A DNA stretch of 64,000 nucleotides from positions 62,001-126,000 of the forward strand of contig CACFIL010000002.1 in the NCBI GenBank assembly GCA_902566315.1, read 5' to 3'. Below are positions 1 to 8,208 of the stretch, one piece after another. The notes below the pieces were generated by a model. It saw only the letters and a program-made list of their open reading frames with translations. It searched no databases and was not told the DNA's origin. The position numbers were made by a program, and so were the translations under genes. This DNA is from an uncultured Pelagibacteraceae bacterium. Lineage in GTDB: Bacteria > Pseudomonadota > Alphaproteobacteria > Pelagibacterales > Pelagibacteraceae. Numbering within the stretch: the stretch's first letter is position 1; the number at the start of each line of letters is the position of its first letter.

Positions 1-564
1 GCACGATCTGGATACAGTAAACAAGATGGTTTTGAAATATACTTTAAAGGATTTGAAACACATTTTAATGAGATAGAACTTGGAGAAAAACTTTGGGATA
101 CTATATGGGAGAGCGGACAAAAATTTAATATTTCTCCAGGATGTCCAAATTTAATTGATAGAATTGAGGCTGGATTAATGTCTTATGGAAATGACTTTAC
201 AAGAGAAAATAATCCTTTGGAGTGTAATCTTGAAAAATACTGTAAACAAGAGGATGATCATGACTTTATAGGTAAAGAGGCTTTAAGAAAGATACAATCT
301 GATGGAATTGTACAAAGAATGAGAGGAATTTTGTTTGATGGAGATCCGTGTAAACCAACCGGTGTGCCTTTGCCAGTATACTCAAAAGATAATACAAAAA
401 TTGGGCAAATTGCATCTGGAATATATTCTCCAGGATTTAGAAAGAATATAGGGCTTTCTATGATTTTAAAAGATTATTGGGAAATTGGAAATGAGGTTTT
501 TGTCAATACTTTCAATGGAAAAAATAGAAAAGGCATTATAACTTCTTTACCATTCCCAGATTAA
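1..564 (+). CDS. DMSP demethylase-like protein, GcvT family (5' truncated)
   Basis: The reading frame is open from the first base of the window, so this is the C-terminal ~187 residues of a longer gene; the ATG at 178 is internal. The visible part starts with ARSGYSKQDGFEIY, followed by PGCPNLIDRIEAGLMSYGND, then a C-terminal beta-barrel domain. This is the pattern of the glycine-cleavage T-protein fold, and from memory it most resembles Pelagibacter DmdA, which moves a methyl group from DMSP to tetrahydrofolate. As I recall, the SAR11 DmdA has Trp where this protein has Tyr in SGYSKQ, so a DmdA-like paralog acting on another methylated substrate is possible. The thiolase gene follows after 16 bases and is probably co-transcribed. 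Family assignment is firm; substrate is not. Confidence 0.65.
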   Translation, partial: ARSGYSKQDGFEIYFKGFETHFNEIELGEKLWDTIWESGQKFNISPGCPNLIDRIEAGLMSYGNDFTRENNPLECNLEKYCKQEDDHDFIGKEALRKIQSDGIVQRMRGILFDGDPCKPTGVPLPVYSKDNTKIGQIASGIYSPGFRKNIGLSMILKDYWEIGNEVFVNTFNGKNRKGIITSLPFPD

Positions 565-580
565 CCTTATATTGATTGAT

Positions 581-1705
581 ATGTTCAAACCTGTAATCGC
601 TGGCTTCTCAAGATCGCCTTTCACAATGGCGAGAAAAGGTGCGCTCGTAGATACAAAGCCAGTAAATTTACTAGCGGAAGTGATTAAAAATTTAGTTGCG
701 AAATCCAATGTTAAAAAAGAGGATATTGAGGATATTGTTGTTGGTTGTGCATTTCAAACTGGAGAGCAGTCATTTAATATTGGAAAGTTAACAACATTTT
801 TAACTAATATGGATGTTAAAACTTCTGGAATGACAGTTGATAGATGGTGTGGTTCCTCCATGGAAGCTATTCATATTGCTGCAGGTAAAATTTCGTTAGG
901 AGCAGGAAAAGTATTTATATGTGGAGGAGTTGAAAGTATGACCAGAGTTAATACAGGTTTTGATCCAATACCTTATCCTGAAAATAAGAATGATAATCCT
1001 CATGTTTATTTTTCAATGGGCACTACTGCAGAAAATGTTGCCAAAAAATATAATATTTCAAGAAATGAACAACAGGAATTTGCAATCTCAAGTCATCAAA
1101 AAGCACATGAAGCACAAACAAAAGGTAATTTTAAAAACGAAATTGTATCTATCGGAGATTGTGATACCGATGGAAATATTAGACCAGGCAGCACAATGGA
1201 AAAGTTGGATGGATTAAAACTCGCTTTCGATGAAAATGGTACTGTTACAGCAGCCACTTCATCACCTTTAACCGATGGTGCAGCTGCAACATTAATTTGT
1301 GAAGAAAGTTATGCAAAAGAAAATAATTTAAATATTTTGGGAAGAATTGTATCTACTGCAGTGCAAGGTTGTGACCCTGACTATATGGGATTAGGTCCAA
1401 TAGGAGCATCAAAAAAAGCTTTGGAAAGAGCTAAATTGACAGCAGATAAAATTGATATTGTTGAATTGAATGAGGCTTTTGCGTCGCAATCCTTAGCATG
1501 TATTAAAGATTTAGGTATTGATAAAGATAAAGTTAATTTAGATGGTGGAGCACTAGCCCTTGGACATCCTCTTGGAGCAACAGGCGCAAGAATTACAGGC
1601 AAAGCTGCTGAATTACTTAAGAGAGAAAATAAAAAATATGCACTTTCAACTCAGTGTATTGGTTTGGGTATGGGAATTGCTACAGTGATTGAATCTGTAA
1701 ACTAA
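581..1705 (+). CDS. Thiolase (acetyl-CoA C-acyltransferase family)
   Basis: A full-length 374-residue thiolase. It makes or breaks a carbon-carbon bond between acyl-CoA units, for example acetoacetyl-CoA plus CoA to two acetyl-CoA. The nucleophilic cysteine is C90 in DRWCGSS, NEAFA starts at about N297, H329 lies in GHPLG, and the second catalytic cysteine is C359 in STQCIGLGMG, so the active site is complete. I prefer the ATG at 581; a TTG at 572 would add three residues, and neither has a clear Shine-Dalgarno sequence. It lies just downstream of the DmdA-like gene and converges on the permease gene at 1707 with one base between. It could complete acetoacetate use from carnitine breakdown further along the window, but no acetoacetate activating enzyme is visible. 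Confidence 0.9.
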   Translation: MFKPVIAGFSRSPFTMARKGALVDTKPVNLLAEVIKNLVAKSNVKKEDIEDIVVGCAFQTGEQSFNIGKLTTFLTNMDVKTSGMTVDRWCGSSMEAIHIAAGKISLGAGKVFICGGVESMTRVNTGFDPIPYPENKNDNPHVYFSMGTTAENVAKKYNISRNEQQEFAISSHQKAHEAQTKGNFKNEIVSIGDCDTDGNIRPGSTMEKLDGLKLAFDENGTVTAATSSPLTDGAAATLICEESYAKENNLNILGRIVSTAVQGCDPDYMGLGPIGASKKALERAKLTADKIDIVELNEAFASQSLACIKDLGIDKDKVNLDGGALALGHPLGATGARITGKAAELLKRENKKYALSTQCIGLGMGIATVIESVN

Positions 1706-1706
1706 T

Positions 1707-2561
1707 TTATCTATTTATTCCTCTTAATCTCTCAGATCTTCTTCTTAAAAGCTCTGCTGTGACTAAAATTAATACTGATAAAACTATTAAGCAAGTTGCT
1801 ACAGCTAAAATTGTAGGACTAAGCTGCTCTCTAAGACCTGTCCACATTTGAATTGGAATTGTTGTATTATCTAAGCCAGCTAAGAATAATACTACAACAA
1901 CTTCATCAAATGATGTCACAAAAGCAAATAAACCACCTGAAATTACTCCTGGTAATATTAATGGTAAGGTAATTTTCATAAATGTATTATAAGGACTGCT
2001 TCCTAAGCTAGAGGCAGCCCTAGTAATACTATGATCAAATCCAGAAAGAGTTGCGGTTACTGTTATAACTACAAATGGAGTTCCAAGAATAATGTGTGCT
2101 AATATAATGCCTAAGTGTGTTGCTGCTAAACCTACTTTTGCCATGAAAAAGAATATTGCAACACCTGAAATAATCAGTGGAACTATCATTGGAGAAATTA
2201 AAATAGCCATTATCAAACCTTTATATGGCATATGTCTGCTGCTTAAACCCAATGCAGCAAGAGTACCCAAAATAATTGATCCTAAAGTTGCAAATATAGC
2301 AATTATAAAACTATTTCTTGCTGCTAATCCCCACGGATTTTTCGTTCCATAAATCATATCATTATACCACCTTAATGAAAAAGCATCTGGATCAAGTCTC
2401 TTCATTCCATCTGTAAAGACTAAAAATTCCTCCGCATTAAATGATAATGGAAAAATTACAAATAAAGGTGCAATTAAAAAGAAGAAAACACATCCACAAA
2501 CAAAAAGATAAAAATAATGCCAAATTCTATAATGTGGTTCTGTATATTTCGGTAAAGCCAT
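1707..2561 (-). CDS. potC: ABC transporter permease, PotC type
   Basis: Inner-membrane permease of 284 residues with about six hydrophobic segments. The cytoplasmic EAA-type coupling loop is near residues 181-205 (RAASSLGSSPYNTF then PLILPG), which docks on the ATPase. Length and motif order match PotC/PotI of spermidine/putrescine importers. It is the last gene of a minus-strand set (ATPase, binding protein, two permeases), two bases downstream of the PotB-like gene. The ectoine-catabolic genes upstream mean the substrate may be ectoine or another cationic or zwitterionic compound rather than a polyamine. Subfamily is clear, substrate open. Confidence 0.85.
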   Translation of the reverse strand: MALPKYTEPHYRIWHYFYLFVCGCVFFFLIAPLFVIFPLSFNAEEFLVFTDGMKRLDPDAFSLRWYNDMIYGTKNPWGLAARNSFIIAIFATLGSIILGTLAALGLSSRHMPYKGLIMAILISPMIVPLIISGVAIFFFMAKVGLAATHLGIILAHIILGTPFVVITVTATLSGFDHSITRAASSLGSSPYNTFMKITLPLILPGVISGGLFAFVTSFDEVVVVLFLAGLDNTTIPIQMWTGLREQLSPTILAVATCLIVLSVLILVTAELLRRRSERLRGINR

Positions 2562-2563
2562 AA

Positions 2564-3817
2564 TTATCCTAGTTTAATATTATCAACTCCTACAAGTTTG
2601 TTATAAATCCAATAGATTACAAGTACTCCTGTCAAAAGCATTAAACCCATCGCAGATGCAAAACTCCAATCTAAAGTACTCTTCATGTGATAGGCTATTT
2701 GGTTACTAATAAGTGTTCCTGAAGCTCCACCTACTAAGGCTGGGGTTATGTAATACCCAATTGCAAGGATAAATACTAATAAGCAACCTGCCCCAATACC
2801 TGGAATTGTAAGTGGAAAATAAACTTTAAAAAAAGCAGTAGCTGGTGTTGCTCCTAAAGATTTGCCAGCTCTCATCAGACTAGGTGATATTGTTTTCATA
2901 ACACTGTACAAAGGTAAAACCATGAATGGTAATAATATTTGTGTCATTGCTACATAGGTACCAGTTTTATTGTACATCATTTCTGGTCTGTTATCGTCTG
3001 CAACGAGACCTATCCAAACAAAAAAGTCATTAACAATACCCTGTTGTTGTAAAAGAATCATCCAACTAGCAGTTCTTACAAGTAAAGAAGTCCAAAAAGG
3101 AAGAAGAACGCAGATCATAAGCAAATTACTGTATTTCATGGGTAGAGTTGCCAATAAATGTGCAATTGGGTAAGCCATTAAAAAACAGAATAAAGTAACA
3201 AAAAAAGCCACCTCCACTGTTCTAATCCATAAAATTCTGTGAATTCGTCTATCCTCAGTTACTTGAACAATTTTTCCATCTTCATTTGAGTACATATCTA
3301 TACCCTTAAGATATTTTGAATATGTATAAGATGGAGCTCTTCTTTTAATTGCTCTCCAATATTCAACATTTCTCCATCTTTTGTGAACTTTCATTATTTG
3401 TTCTTTGTAGTTTCCTTCCCCAAATTTCTTTTGTTTTCTGGCAAGTTTTTTTAAAACACTTTTAAAACCATTTTTTTCATAATTTAATTGTGTCTGTAAT
3501 TTTCCTGCAGTTTTATTCTTAACTAAAATTTTATAATCTAAATAAAATGCTTCAAAAACTTCTTCTGGTGGAAGTTCTTTACCATCCCAGTTTTCCATTG
3601 CTTTATAGGTTTTGGGAAGCATATTTGTAACCATCTTATCATCTATGCTTCTAGAGAACATGTCTCCAATTGGAATCATGTATGTAATAATTAAAAATAA
3701 TAATAATGGCGCAACTAGTAAGAAAGCTTTAATTTTATTTTTCTTTTCTGACTGTTTTAGACTTTCCTCTAGGGGAATTCCATCTGTTGTTAAAATTTTT
3801 CCTGTTTCTGAGCTCAT
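2564..3817 (-). CDS. potB: ABC transporter permease, PotB type with long periplasmic insert
   Basis: Inner-membrane permease, 417 residues from the chosen ATG. The first membrane segment (about residues 30-50) is followed by roughly 145 charged residues rich in Lys and Glu before the second segment near residue 200. Classical PotB is about 275-285 residues with a much shorter first loop. The EAA-type motif RAGKSLGATPATAFF sits in the C-terminal half. A longer start at 3835 would lie inside the terminator hairpin that precedes the gene, so I place the start at 3817, the ATG directly after the hairpin's U-tract. No Shine-Dalgarno can be seen there, because the U-tract occupies its place. Translation probably depends on read-through transcripts. 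Confidence 0.82.
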   Translation of the reverse strand: MSSETGKILTTDGIPLEESLKQSEKKNKIKAFLLVAPLLLFLIITYMIPIGDMFSRSIDDKMVTNMLPKTYKAMENWDGKELPPEEVFEAFYLDYKILVKNKTAGKLQTQLNYEKNGFKSVLKKLARKQKKFGEGNYKEQIMKVHKRWRNVEYWRAIKRRAPSYTYSKYLKGIDMYSNEDGKIVQVTEDRRIHRILWIRTVEVAFFVTLFCFLMAYPIAHLLATLPMKYSNLLMICVLLPFWTSLLVRTASWMILLQQQGIVNDFFVWIGLVADDNRPEMMYNKTGTYVAMTQILLPFMVLPLYSVMKTISPSLMRAGKSLGATPATAFFKVYFPLTIPGIGAGCLLVFILAIGYYITPALVGGASGTLISNQIAYHMKSTLDWSFASAMGLMLLTGVLVIYWIYNKLVGVDNIKLG

Positions 3818-3848
3818 AAAAAAAAGGGCGGTCAATATGACCGCCCTT
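3818..3848 (-). terminator. Intrinsic terminator/attenuator between binding protein and permease genes
   Basis: On the minus strand, GGGCGGTCA, loop TAT, then TGACCGCCC form a perfect 9-bp GC-rich stem (3826-3834 with 3838-3846), extended by two A-T pairs and followed by eight T residues (3825-3818). It lies between the stop of the PotD-like gene and the start of the PotB-like gene. Because the permeases have no other evident promoter, it most likely terminates only part of the transcripts, giving more binding protein than permease. Structure is seen directly; partial read-through is inference. Confidence 0.92.
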
Positions 3849-3883
3849 ACTATAATATAAAATTAAAGTGTTTAAAACTTTAA

Positions 3884-5002
3884 TTATTTAATACTAGCTT
3901 TCATAGCTTCCCATTTTTCACCAAGCTCTGTACCATTATCAGCCCAGTACTCGGCGTCTACTAAGAAGTATCTTTTAAGGTTAGCTGGTGCTGTTGGCAT
4001 ATGTGGAACCATATTAGTTTTTCCATCTTTATACCAAGGCTCTCCTGCTTGCATAACTGCAATTGATGATTTTCTCCATGGAGCATAAGCAATATATTTT
4101 GCACTTCCTGCTAACATCTCAGTACTTGTCATCATTGCTAAAGCCTTCATAGCGTCTTCTTGGTTTGGTCCACCCTTTACTAATGCAAAATATTCATAGT
4201 CAAGACCTTGTCCATCCCAAACTTGAACTATTGGAGCACCTTCTCCAACTGCTGCATTGAAAAATCTACCATTCCAACCAGTTGCCATTACAACTTCACC
4301 ACTCATTAATAATTCTGGTGGTTGAGCTCCTGCTGACCAAAATACACATCCGCCTTTTGGATCCTCACAAAGTTTTTTGATTTTGTTCATTGCTCTGTCA
4401 ACATATCCTGGTTCTTCTAATTTTTTGTAGATAAATTCTCCACCTTTACCCATTTTTACGCCATCCGCTGCTAAAGCAATTTCTAAGTTAGTTAATGCAC
4501 TTTTGTAAATAGCTCTTTTTCCAGGAAATCTTTGTGTGTTAAAGAAATCATTTAAAGTCTTTGGAGTGCTTTTTAACAAATCACTGTTGTAAGCATAGTT
4601 CCAAGAATATAAGATATTTCCTACAGCACATTTACTTGGCATATCAGTAAAGAAGTCTTCACTAGCTGGTGTACCATCTGGTGCTGGCGGGAAATCTTTG
4701 TCAAAATCAAATTCAACAAAAATTCCTTCGTCACAACCATTAATAGTATCATAAGCGAATACGTCTATAATATCCCATGTGATTGCTCCTGCCTCTATTT
4801 GCGCTTTAATTTCTGAAAGTCCACCTGAATAGTCAACCCACTCAATCGGTACACCTAATGCTTTAGATGTTGGGTCTCCATATCCTAACTTTTGACTTTC
4901 TGTGTATGCTCCACCCCATGATGCAACAACTACTGCAAAAGCAGATGTAGATACAGAAACTGCAAATGTTAAAGCAAGTAATAATTTACTTAATTTTCTC
5001 AT
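3884..5002 (-). CDS. potD: Periplasmic solute-binding protein, PotD/PotF type
   Basis: A 372-residue extracellular solute-binding protein (family 1, polyamine type). Residues 1-23 form a typical signal peptide (Lys/Arg start, hydrophobic core, cut after SAFA). The mature chain opens with VVVASWGGAYTESQ, the usual first strand of PotD/PotF-like proteins. The Shine-Dalgarno is strong (GGAGG, 5007-5011, four bases before the ATG). The gene is followed by a terminator hairpin and then the two permease genes. The ligand is probably a polyamine by family. Since EutA-like and ectoine hydrolase genes sit at the head of the same strand run, ectoine or hydroxyectoine is a serious alternative. Confidence 0.87.
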   Translation of the reverse strand: MRKLSKLLLALTFAVSVSTSAFAVVVASWGGAYTESQKLGYGDPTSKALGVPIEWVDYSGGLSEIKAQIEAGAITWDIIDVFAYDTINGCDEGIFVEFDFDKDFPPAPDGTPASEDFFTDMPSKCAVGNILYSWNYAYNSDLLKSTPKTLNDFFNTQRFPGKRAIYKSALTNLEIALAADGVKMGKGGEFIYKKLEEPGYVDRAMNKIKKLCEDPKGGCVFWSAGAQPPELLMSGEVVMATGWNGRFFNAAVGEGAPIVQVWDGQGLDYEYFALVKGGPNQEDAMKALAMMTSTEMLAGSAKYIAYAPWRKSSIAVMQAGEPWYKDGKTNMVPHMPTAPANLKRYFLVDAEYWADNGTELGEKWEAMKASIK

Positions 5003-5100
5003 TTATCCTCCGTTTAAACGTTTTTTTATAAAAAAAGAAGTACAGCAACATAGAATATAAGAGTCAACAGGTGATTTTGGCGAAAATGTAGTAATTTAGC

Positions 5101-6186
5101 TTATTTTGGGTCTAGAGCTCGAGCATCATGACTGTTCCAACCGATATTAATTTCATTGCCAAGTTTTATATCTAAGTTTTGAGAACTGTTTGGAACTTTC
5201 AATATAAATTCTGAATTACCAAGTAAATTTAATCTAACTCTAGTATGATCCCCATGATAAATAACCTCTTCTATTTTTCCTTTTTGATTGTTATCCATTC
5301 TATCTTTAGGATTAATCAATGCTCTCTCAGGTCTAATTGATACAGTAGTTTTTTCACCAACAGATTTTACTGAAATTGGATTAGCAATTATTTCACCCTT
5401 TTCTAATTTCACTCTACATGTTCCATTTGAAATTTCAGAAACCTCTCCACCAAAGGTATTATTTTCTCCAATAAATTCTGCTACAAATGAATTTACTGGC
5501 TCTTCATATAATTTATCTGGACTTGAAAGTTGCTGAACTTTACCATCATTAAATACCGCGATTCTATTTGACATAGTTAAAGCTTCACCTTGATCATGAG
5601 TTACATAAACTACTGTTACACCAATACTTTCATGAATGTGTTTAATTTCGTATTGCATACTTTCTCTTAAATTTTTATCTAAGGCACCTAAAGGCTCATC
5701 CATTAATACAACAGATGGATCGAAAACTAATGCTCTTGCAACTGCTACTCTTTGTTGTTGACCTCCTGATAGCTGACCTGGCATTCTGTTTGCAAATCCA
5801 CCGAGTGAAACCATTGATAAAGCTTTATCTACTTTTTTTTCTATTTCCACTTGAGACATTTTTCTTACCTTTAATGGAAATGCTAAATTTTCAAAAACTG
5901 TCATATGAGGAAACAGAGCATAATTTTGAAAAACCATTCCAATACCTCTTTTGTGTGGAGGAATATTTGAAATTGGATTTTTATCTAAATAAATTTCTCC
6001 GTTAGTTGGGGTTTCAAAACCTGCAAGCATCATTAAGCATGTAGTTTTTCCTGAACCAGAGGGTCCTAACATTGTTACGAACTCACCTTCTTCGATATCT
6101 AAATTTAAATCTTTAACTACTAATACTTTTCCATCGTAACTTTTGTCGACTTTATCAAATTTTACGAAATCTTCTTTTTTTGACAT
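5101..6186 (-). CDS. potA: ABC transporter ATP-binding protein, PotA type
   Basis: Cytoplasmic ATPase of 361 residues that powers the adjacent PotB/PotC-type permeases. Walker A GPSGSGKTT is at residues 41-49, the Q-loop in VFQNYALFPHMTV, the signature LSGGQQQR at 139-146, Walker B VVLMDEPLGALD near 159-170, and the switch histidine in YVTHDQGEA. The last ~110 residues look like the TOBE domain typical of PotA/MalK-type ATPases. It lies 45 bases downstream of the ectoine hydrolase gene and ~100 bases upstream of the binding-protein gene. All catalytic motifs are intact. Confidence 0.9.
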   Translation of the reverse strand: MSKKEDFVKFDKVDKSYDGKVLVVKDLNLDIEEGEFVTMLGPSGSGKTTCLMMLAGFETPTNGEIYLDKNPISNIPPHKRGIGMVFQNYALFPHMTVFENLAFPLKVRKMSQVEIEKKVDKALSMVSLGGFANRMPGQLSGGQQQRVAVARALVFDPSVVLMDEPLGALDKNLRESMQYEIKHIHESIGVTVVYVTHDQGEALTMSNRIAVFNDGKVQQLSSPDKLYEEPVNSFVAEFIGENNTFGGEVSEISNGTCRVKLEKGEIIANPISVKSVGEKTTVSIRPERALINPKDRMDNNQKGKIEEVIYHGDHTRVRLNLLGNSEFILKVPNSSQNLDIKLGNEINIGWNSHDARALDPK

Positions 6187-6231
6187 AGATTAGTTTTTAA
6201 AACATTTAGTTAAGTTGTTTGCAACAGTTAA

Positions 6232-7401
6232 TTAGCTCTTAATGTGTAACTCTTTTGGAAAATTGCAGAATAATTCACACCCTTTTTCTGTAACTCTTAT
6301 AGCCTCTGAAGCTTCAACTCCCCAATCACCAAATTGCATTACGGCTATCATATGAAAACACACATTCGGTACTAGTTCAGTCATTTCTCCTTTATATATA
6401 TTAAGAGTATGTTCACCCCAATCTGGTGGATAACCTATTCCAATTGAGTAACCAGTTCTTGATTTTTTTTCTATGCTATATTTGTCTAAAATACCCCAAA
6501 AAGCTTGAGCTACATCATTTGCAGTATTACCGGGTTTAGTAGCATCTATTCCAGCTTGCAAAGCTTCGATAGTTTTGTTCATTGTGTCTATTTTTAATTG
6601 ATCAGGTTTTCCAAGTAAGACTGTTCTGGCCATTGGCGCATGATATCTTTTATATACTCCAGATAACTCAACGATTGTCGCCTCACCTTCTACAAACTTG
6701 TCCTGCGTTGCTGTTAAATGAGATGCAGATGTCCCTTTTCCTGTTGGTAAGAGTGTTGCGATACTAGAATACTCTCCACCAAACTCAGGTGTCCCATAAA
6801 ATAAAGTTTTTTGTATTTCACCTACTGCATCGCATTGCCTGACACCAGGTTTAATTACCTCCATTGCAGTCCTCATTCCTTTTTCTGAAATTAGCGCAGC
6901 AGTTTTCATGTAATTAATTTCTGCATCAGATTTTGCATATCTTGCCCAATTTACTAATCTTTCTGAATCTTTTATTTTTGCATTCGGTAAACCTTGTTTT
7001 ATCTTTTCATAACAAAAGGCAGTGAAGTAATGAGCGTCCATCTCCACTCCAATTGAAAGCTTATCCCAATTTCTATCTTTAATGATTTGTACTAAATAAT
7101 CATAAGGATGTTTTGGCCATGTATGAATATAATTTTCATCATATACGATTATATTTTCATCTTTGAGATAAGTTTTTATATACGCACCTCCTGAGTCTTG
7201 AGCTCTTACAAAACATAAGGGTTCATCAGCGTTAACATGAACAATTGCGCACTGAGCATAATAAAAAGACCATGCATCATAACCAGTTAAATAATTCATG
7301 TTATTTGTGTCGTGAGAAATTAATAGTTCAATTCCTTTATCCTGCATCATCGACTGAACTTTTTTTAATCTTTGTTTATATTCGTCTTTAGTAAATGACA
7401 T
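6232..7401 (-). CDS. doeA: Ectoine hydrolase (M24 creatinase-like family)
   Basis: A 389-residue creatinase/prolidase-fold enzyme. Ectoine hydrolase opens the ectoine ring to N-acetyl-diaminobutyrate. The whole chain follows DoeA/EutD as I remember it: NNMNYLTGYDAWSFY near residue 31, ASHLTATQD, ELSGVYKRYHAPMART, then SRTGYSIGIGYPPDWGEHTL and FGDWGVEASEAIRVTEKG. The usual five-ligand metal site of M24 peptidases is not fully present, as in creatinase. It is preceded six bases upstream by the EutA-like gene, which fits an ectoine module. No DoeB deacetylase gene lies in the window, so the next step must be encoded elsewhere. Confidence 0.83.
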   Translation of the reverse strand: MSFTKDEYKQRLKKVQSMMQDKGIELLISHDTNNMNYLTGYDAWSFYYAQCAIVHVNADEPLCFVRAQDSGGAYIKTYLKDENIIVYDENYIHTWPKHPYDYLVQIIKDRNWDKLSIGVEMDAHYFTAFCYEKIKQGLPNAKIKDSERLVNWARYAKSDAEINYMKTAALISEKGMRTAMEVIKPGVRQCDAVGEIQKTLFYGTPEFGGEYSSIATLLPTGKGTSASHLTATQDKFVEGEATIVELSGVYKRYHAPMARTVLLGKPDQLKIDTMNKTIEALQAGIDATKPGNTANDVAQAFWGILDKYSIEKKSRTGYSIGIGYPPDWGEHTLNIYKGEMTELVPNVCFHMIAVMQFGDWGVEASEAIRVTEKGCELFCNFPKELHIKS

Positions 7402-7407
7402 GAATTT

Positions 7408-8148
7408 CTATCTAAATAACTTACCAAAACCTTCTACAAGGTTATTTTTATTTATTTGGATCAGGGTATCCCAAATTAATGTCTGATTGCTTGATAAAAC
7501 AATCGTGTTAAGTTTTTTTTCAAGTTTATCAATTATTGGTAATACAGGAAGAGCTGTACAAGATACAAATAATGCATCTGCTCCATTTAAATCTATTTTA
7601 GACAAGACATCATACAAATAATTTTGGTCTACTTTTCCTATGTCGTAATCTGCCTCTATATCAAAGTATGAATTGGATGTTATCTCAAATCCCTCTGACT
7701 TAAAATAACCCATAACTTCATCATTAAGTTTTTTGCTGTAGGGTGTAAATAGTGAAAGCTTTTTAATGTTTAACTTTTTTAATGCTTTTATTGCGGCTGT
7801 ACTTGGCGTTGTAACTTCAGCCATTGGTTTTGCTGCTTTTACTTTTTGCTTAATAGAGTTATAACCTGCTGCAATAGTTCCAGATGTACATCCGTAGACT
7901 ACACAATCAATATCTTGATCTGGCAAAATATCTTTTGTTACACTGGTTACTTTATCTGACATTTTAATGAGATTTTCTTTTGTTAAAGGATTATAACACT
8001 CTATTCTATTAACAAAAAAATCAATTTCTCTATCCTTAATTACATTAATAAAATCTCTCTCAATCATAAAATCACTTGCAAGAGCGATAAGGCCAACTCG
8101 TGGATTTGATTTACTTATGTATTTTGGTTCTATTTTTGTTGAATTCAT
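7408..8148 (-). CDS. eutA: Asp/Glu racemase-family protein, EutA-like
   Basis: A 246-residue member of the Asp/Glu racemase and maleate isomerase superfamily. The two catalytic cysteines expected in this fold are present: C87 in VVYGCTSGTIAAG and C197 in LFVSCTALPVLP. EutA of ectoine utilisation clusters belongs to this family and is thought to help turn hydroxyectoine into ectoine together with EutB and EutC; neither partner is visible here. The position directly before ectoine hydrolase is the main reason for the EutA call. Maleate isomerase or arylmalonate decarboxylase-like activity is the alternative. It is the first gene of the minus-strand set and is divergent from the DMT permease gene, with 60 bases between. 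Confidence 0.65.
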   Translation of the reverse strand: MNSTKIEPKYISKSNPRVGLIALASDFMIERDFINVIKDREIDFFVNRIECYNPLTKENLIKMSDKVTSVTKDILPDQDIDCVVYGCTSGTIAAGYNSIKQKVKAAKPMAEVTTPSTAAIKALKKLNIKKLSLFTPYSKKLNDEVMGYFKSEGFEITSNSYFDIEADYDIGKVDQNYLYDVLSKIDLNGADALFVSCTALPVLPIIDKLEKKLNTIVLSSNQTLIWDTLIQINKNNLVEGFGKLFR

Positions 8149-8208
8149 ATTTTAAAAAAGTGAATATATCATAAGTTCTTGAATAATCATTAATATTAAA
8201 TGAATTGA

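Noticed and set aside
1381..1602. 73-residue open frame antisense to the thiolase.
   Set aside because: It is the complement of highly conserved thiolase motifs and has no independent support.
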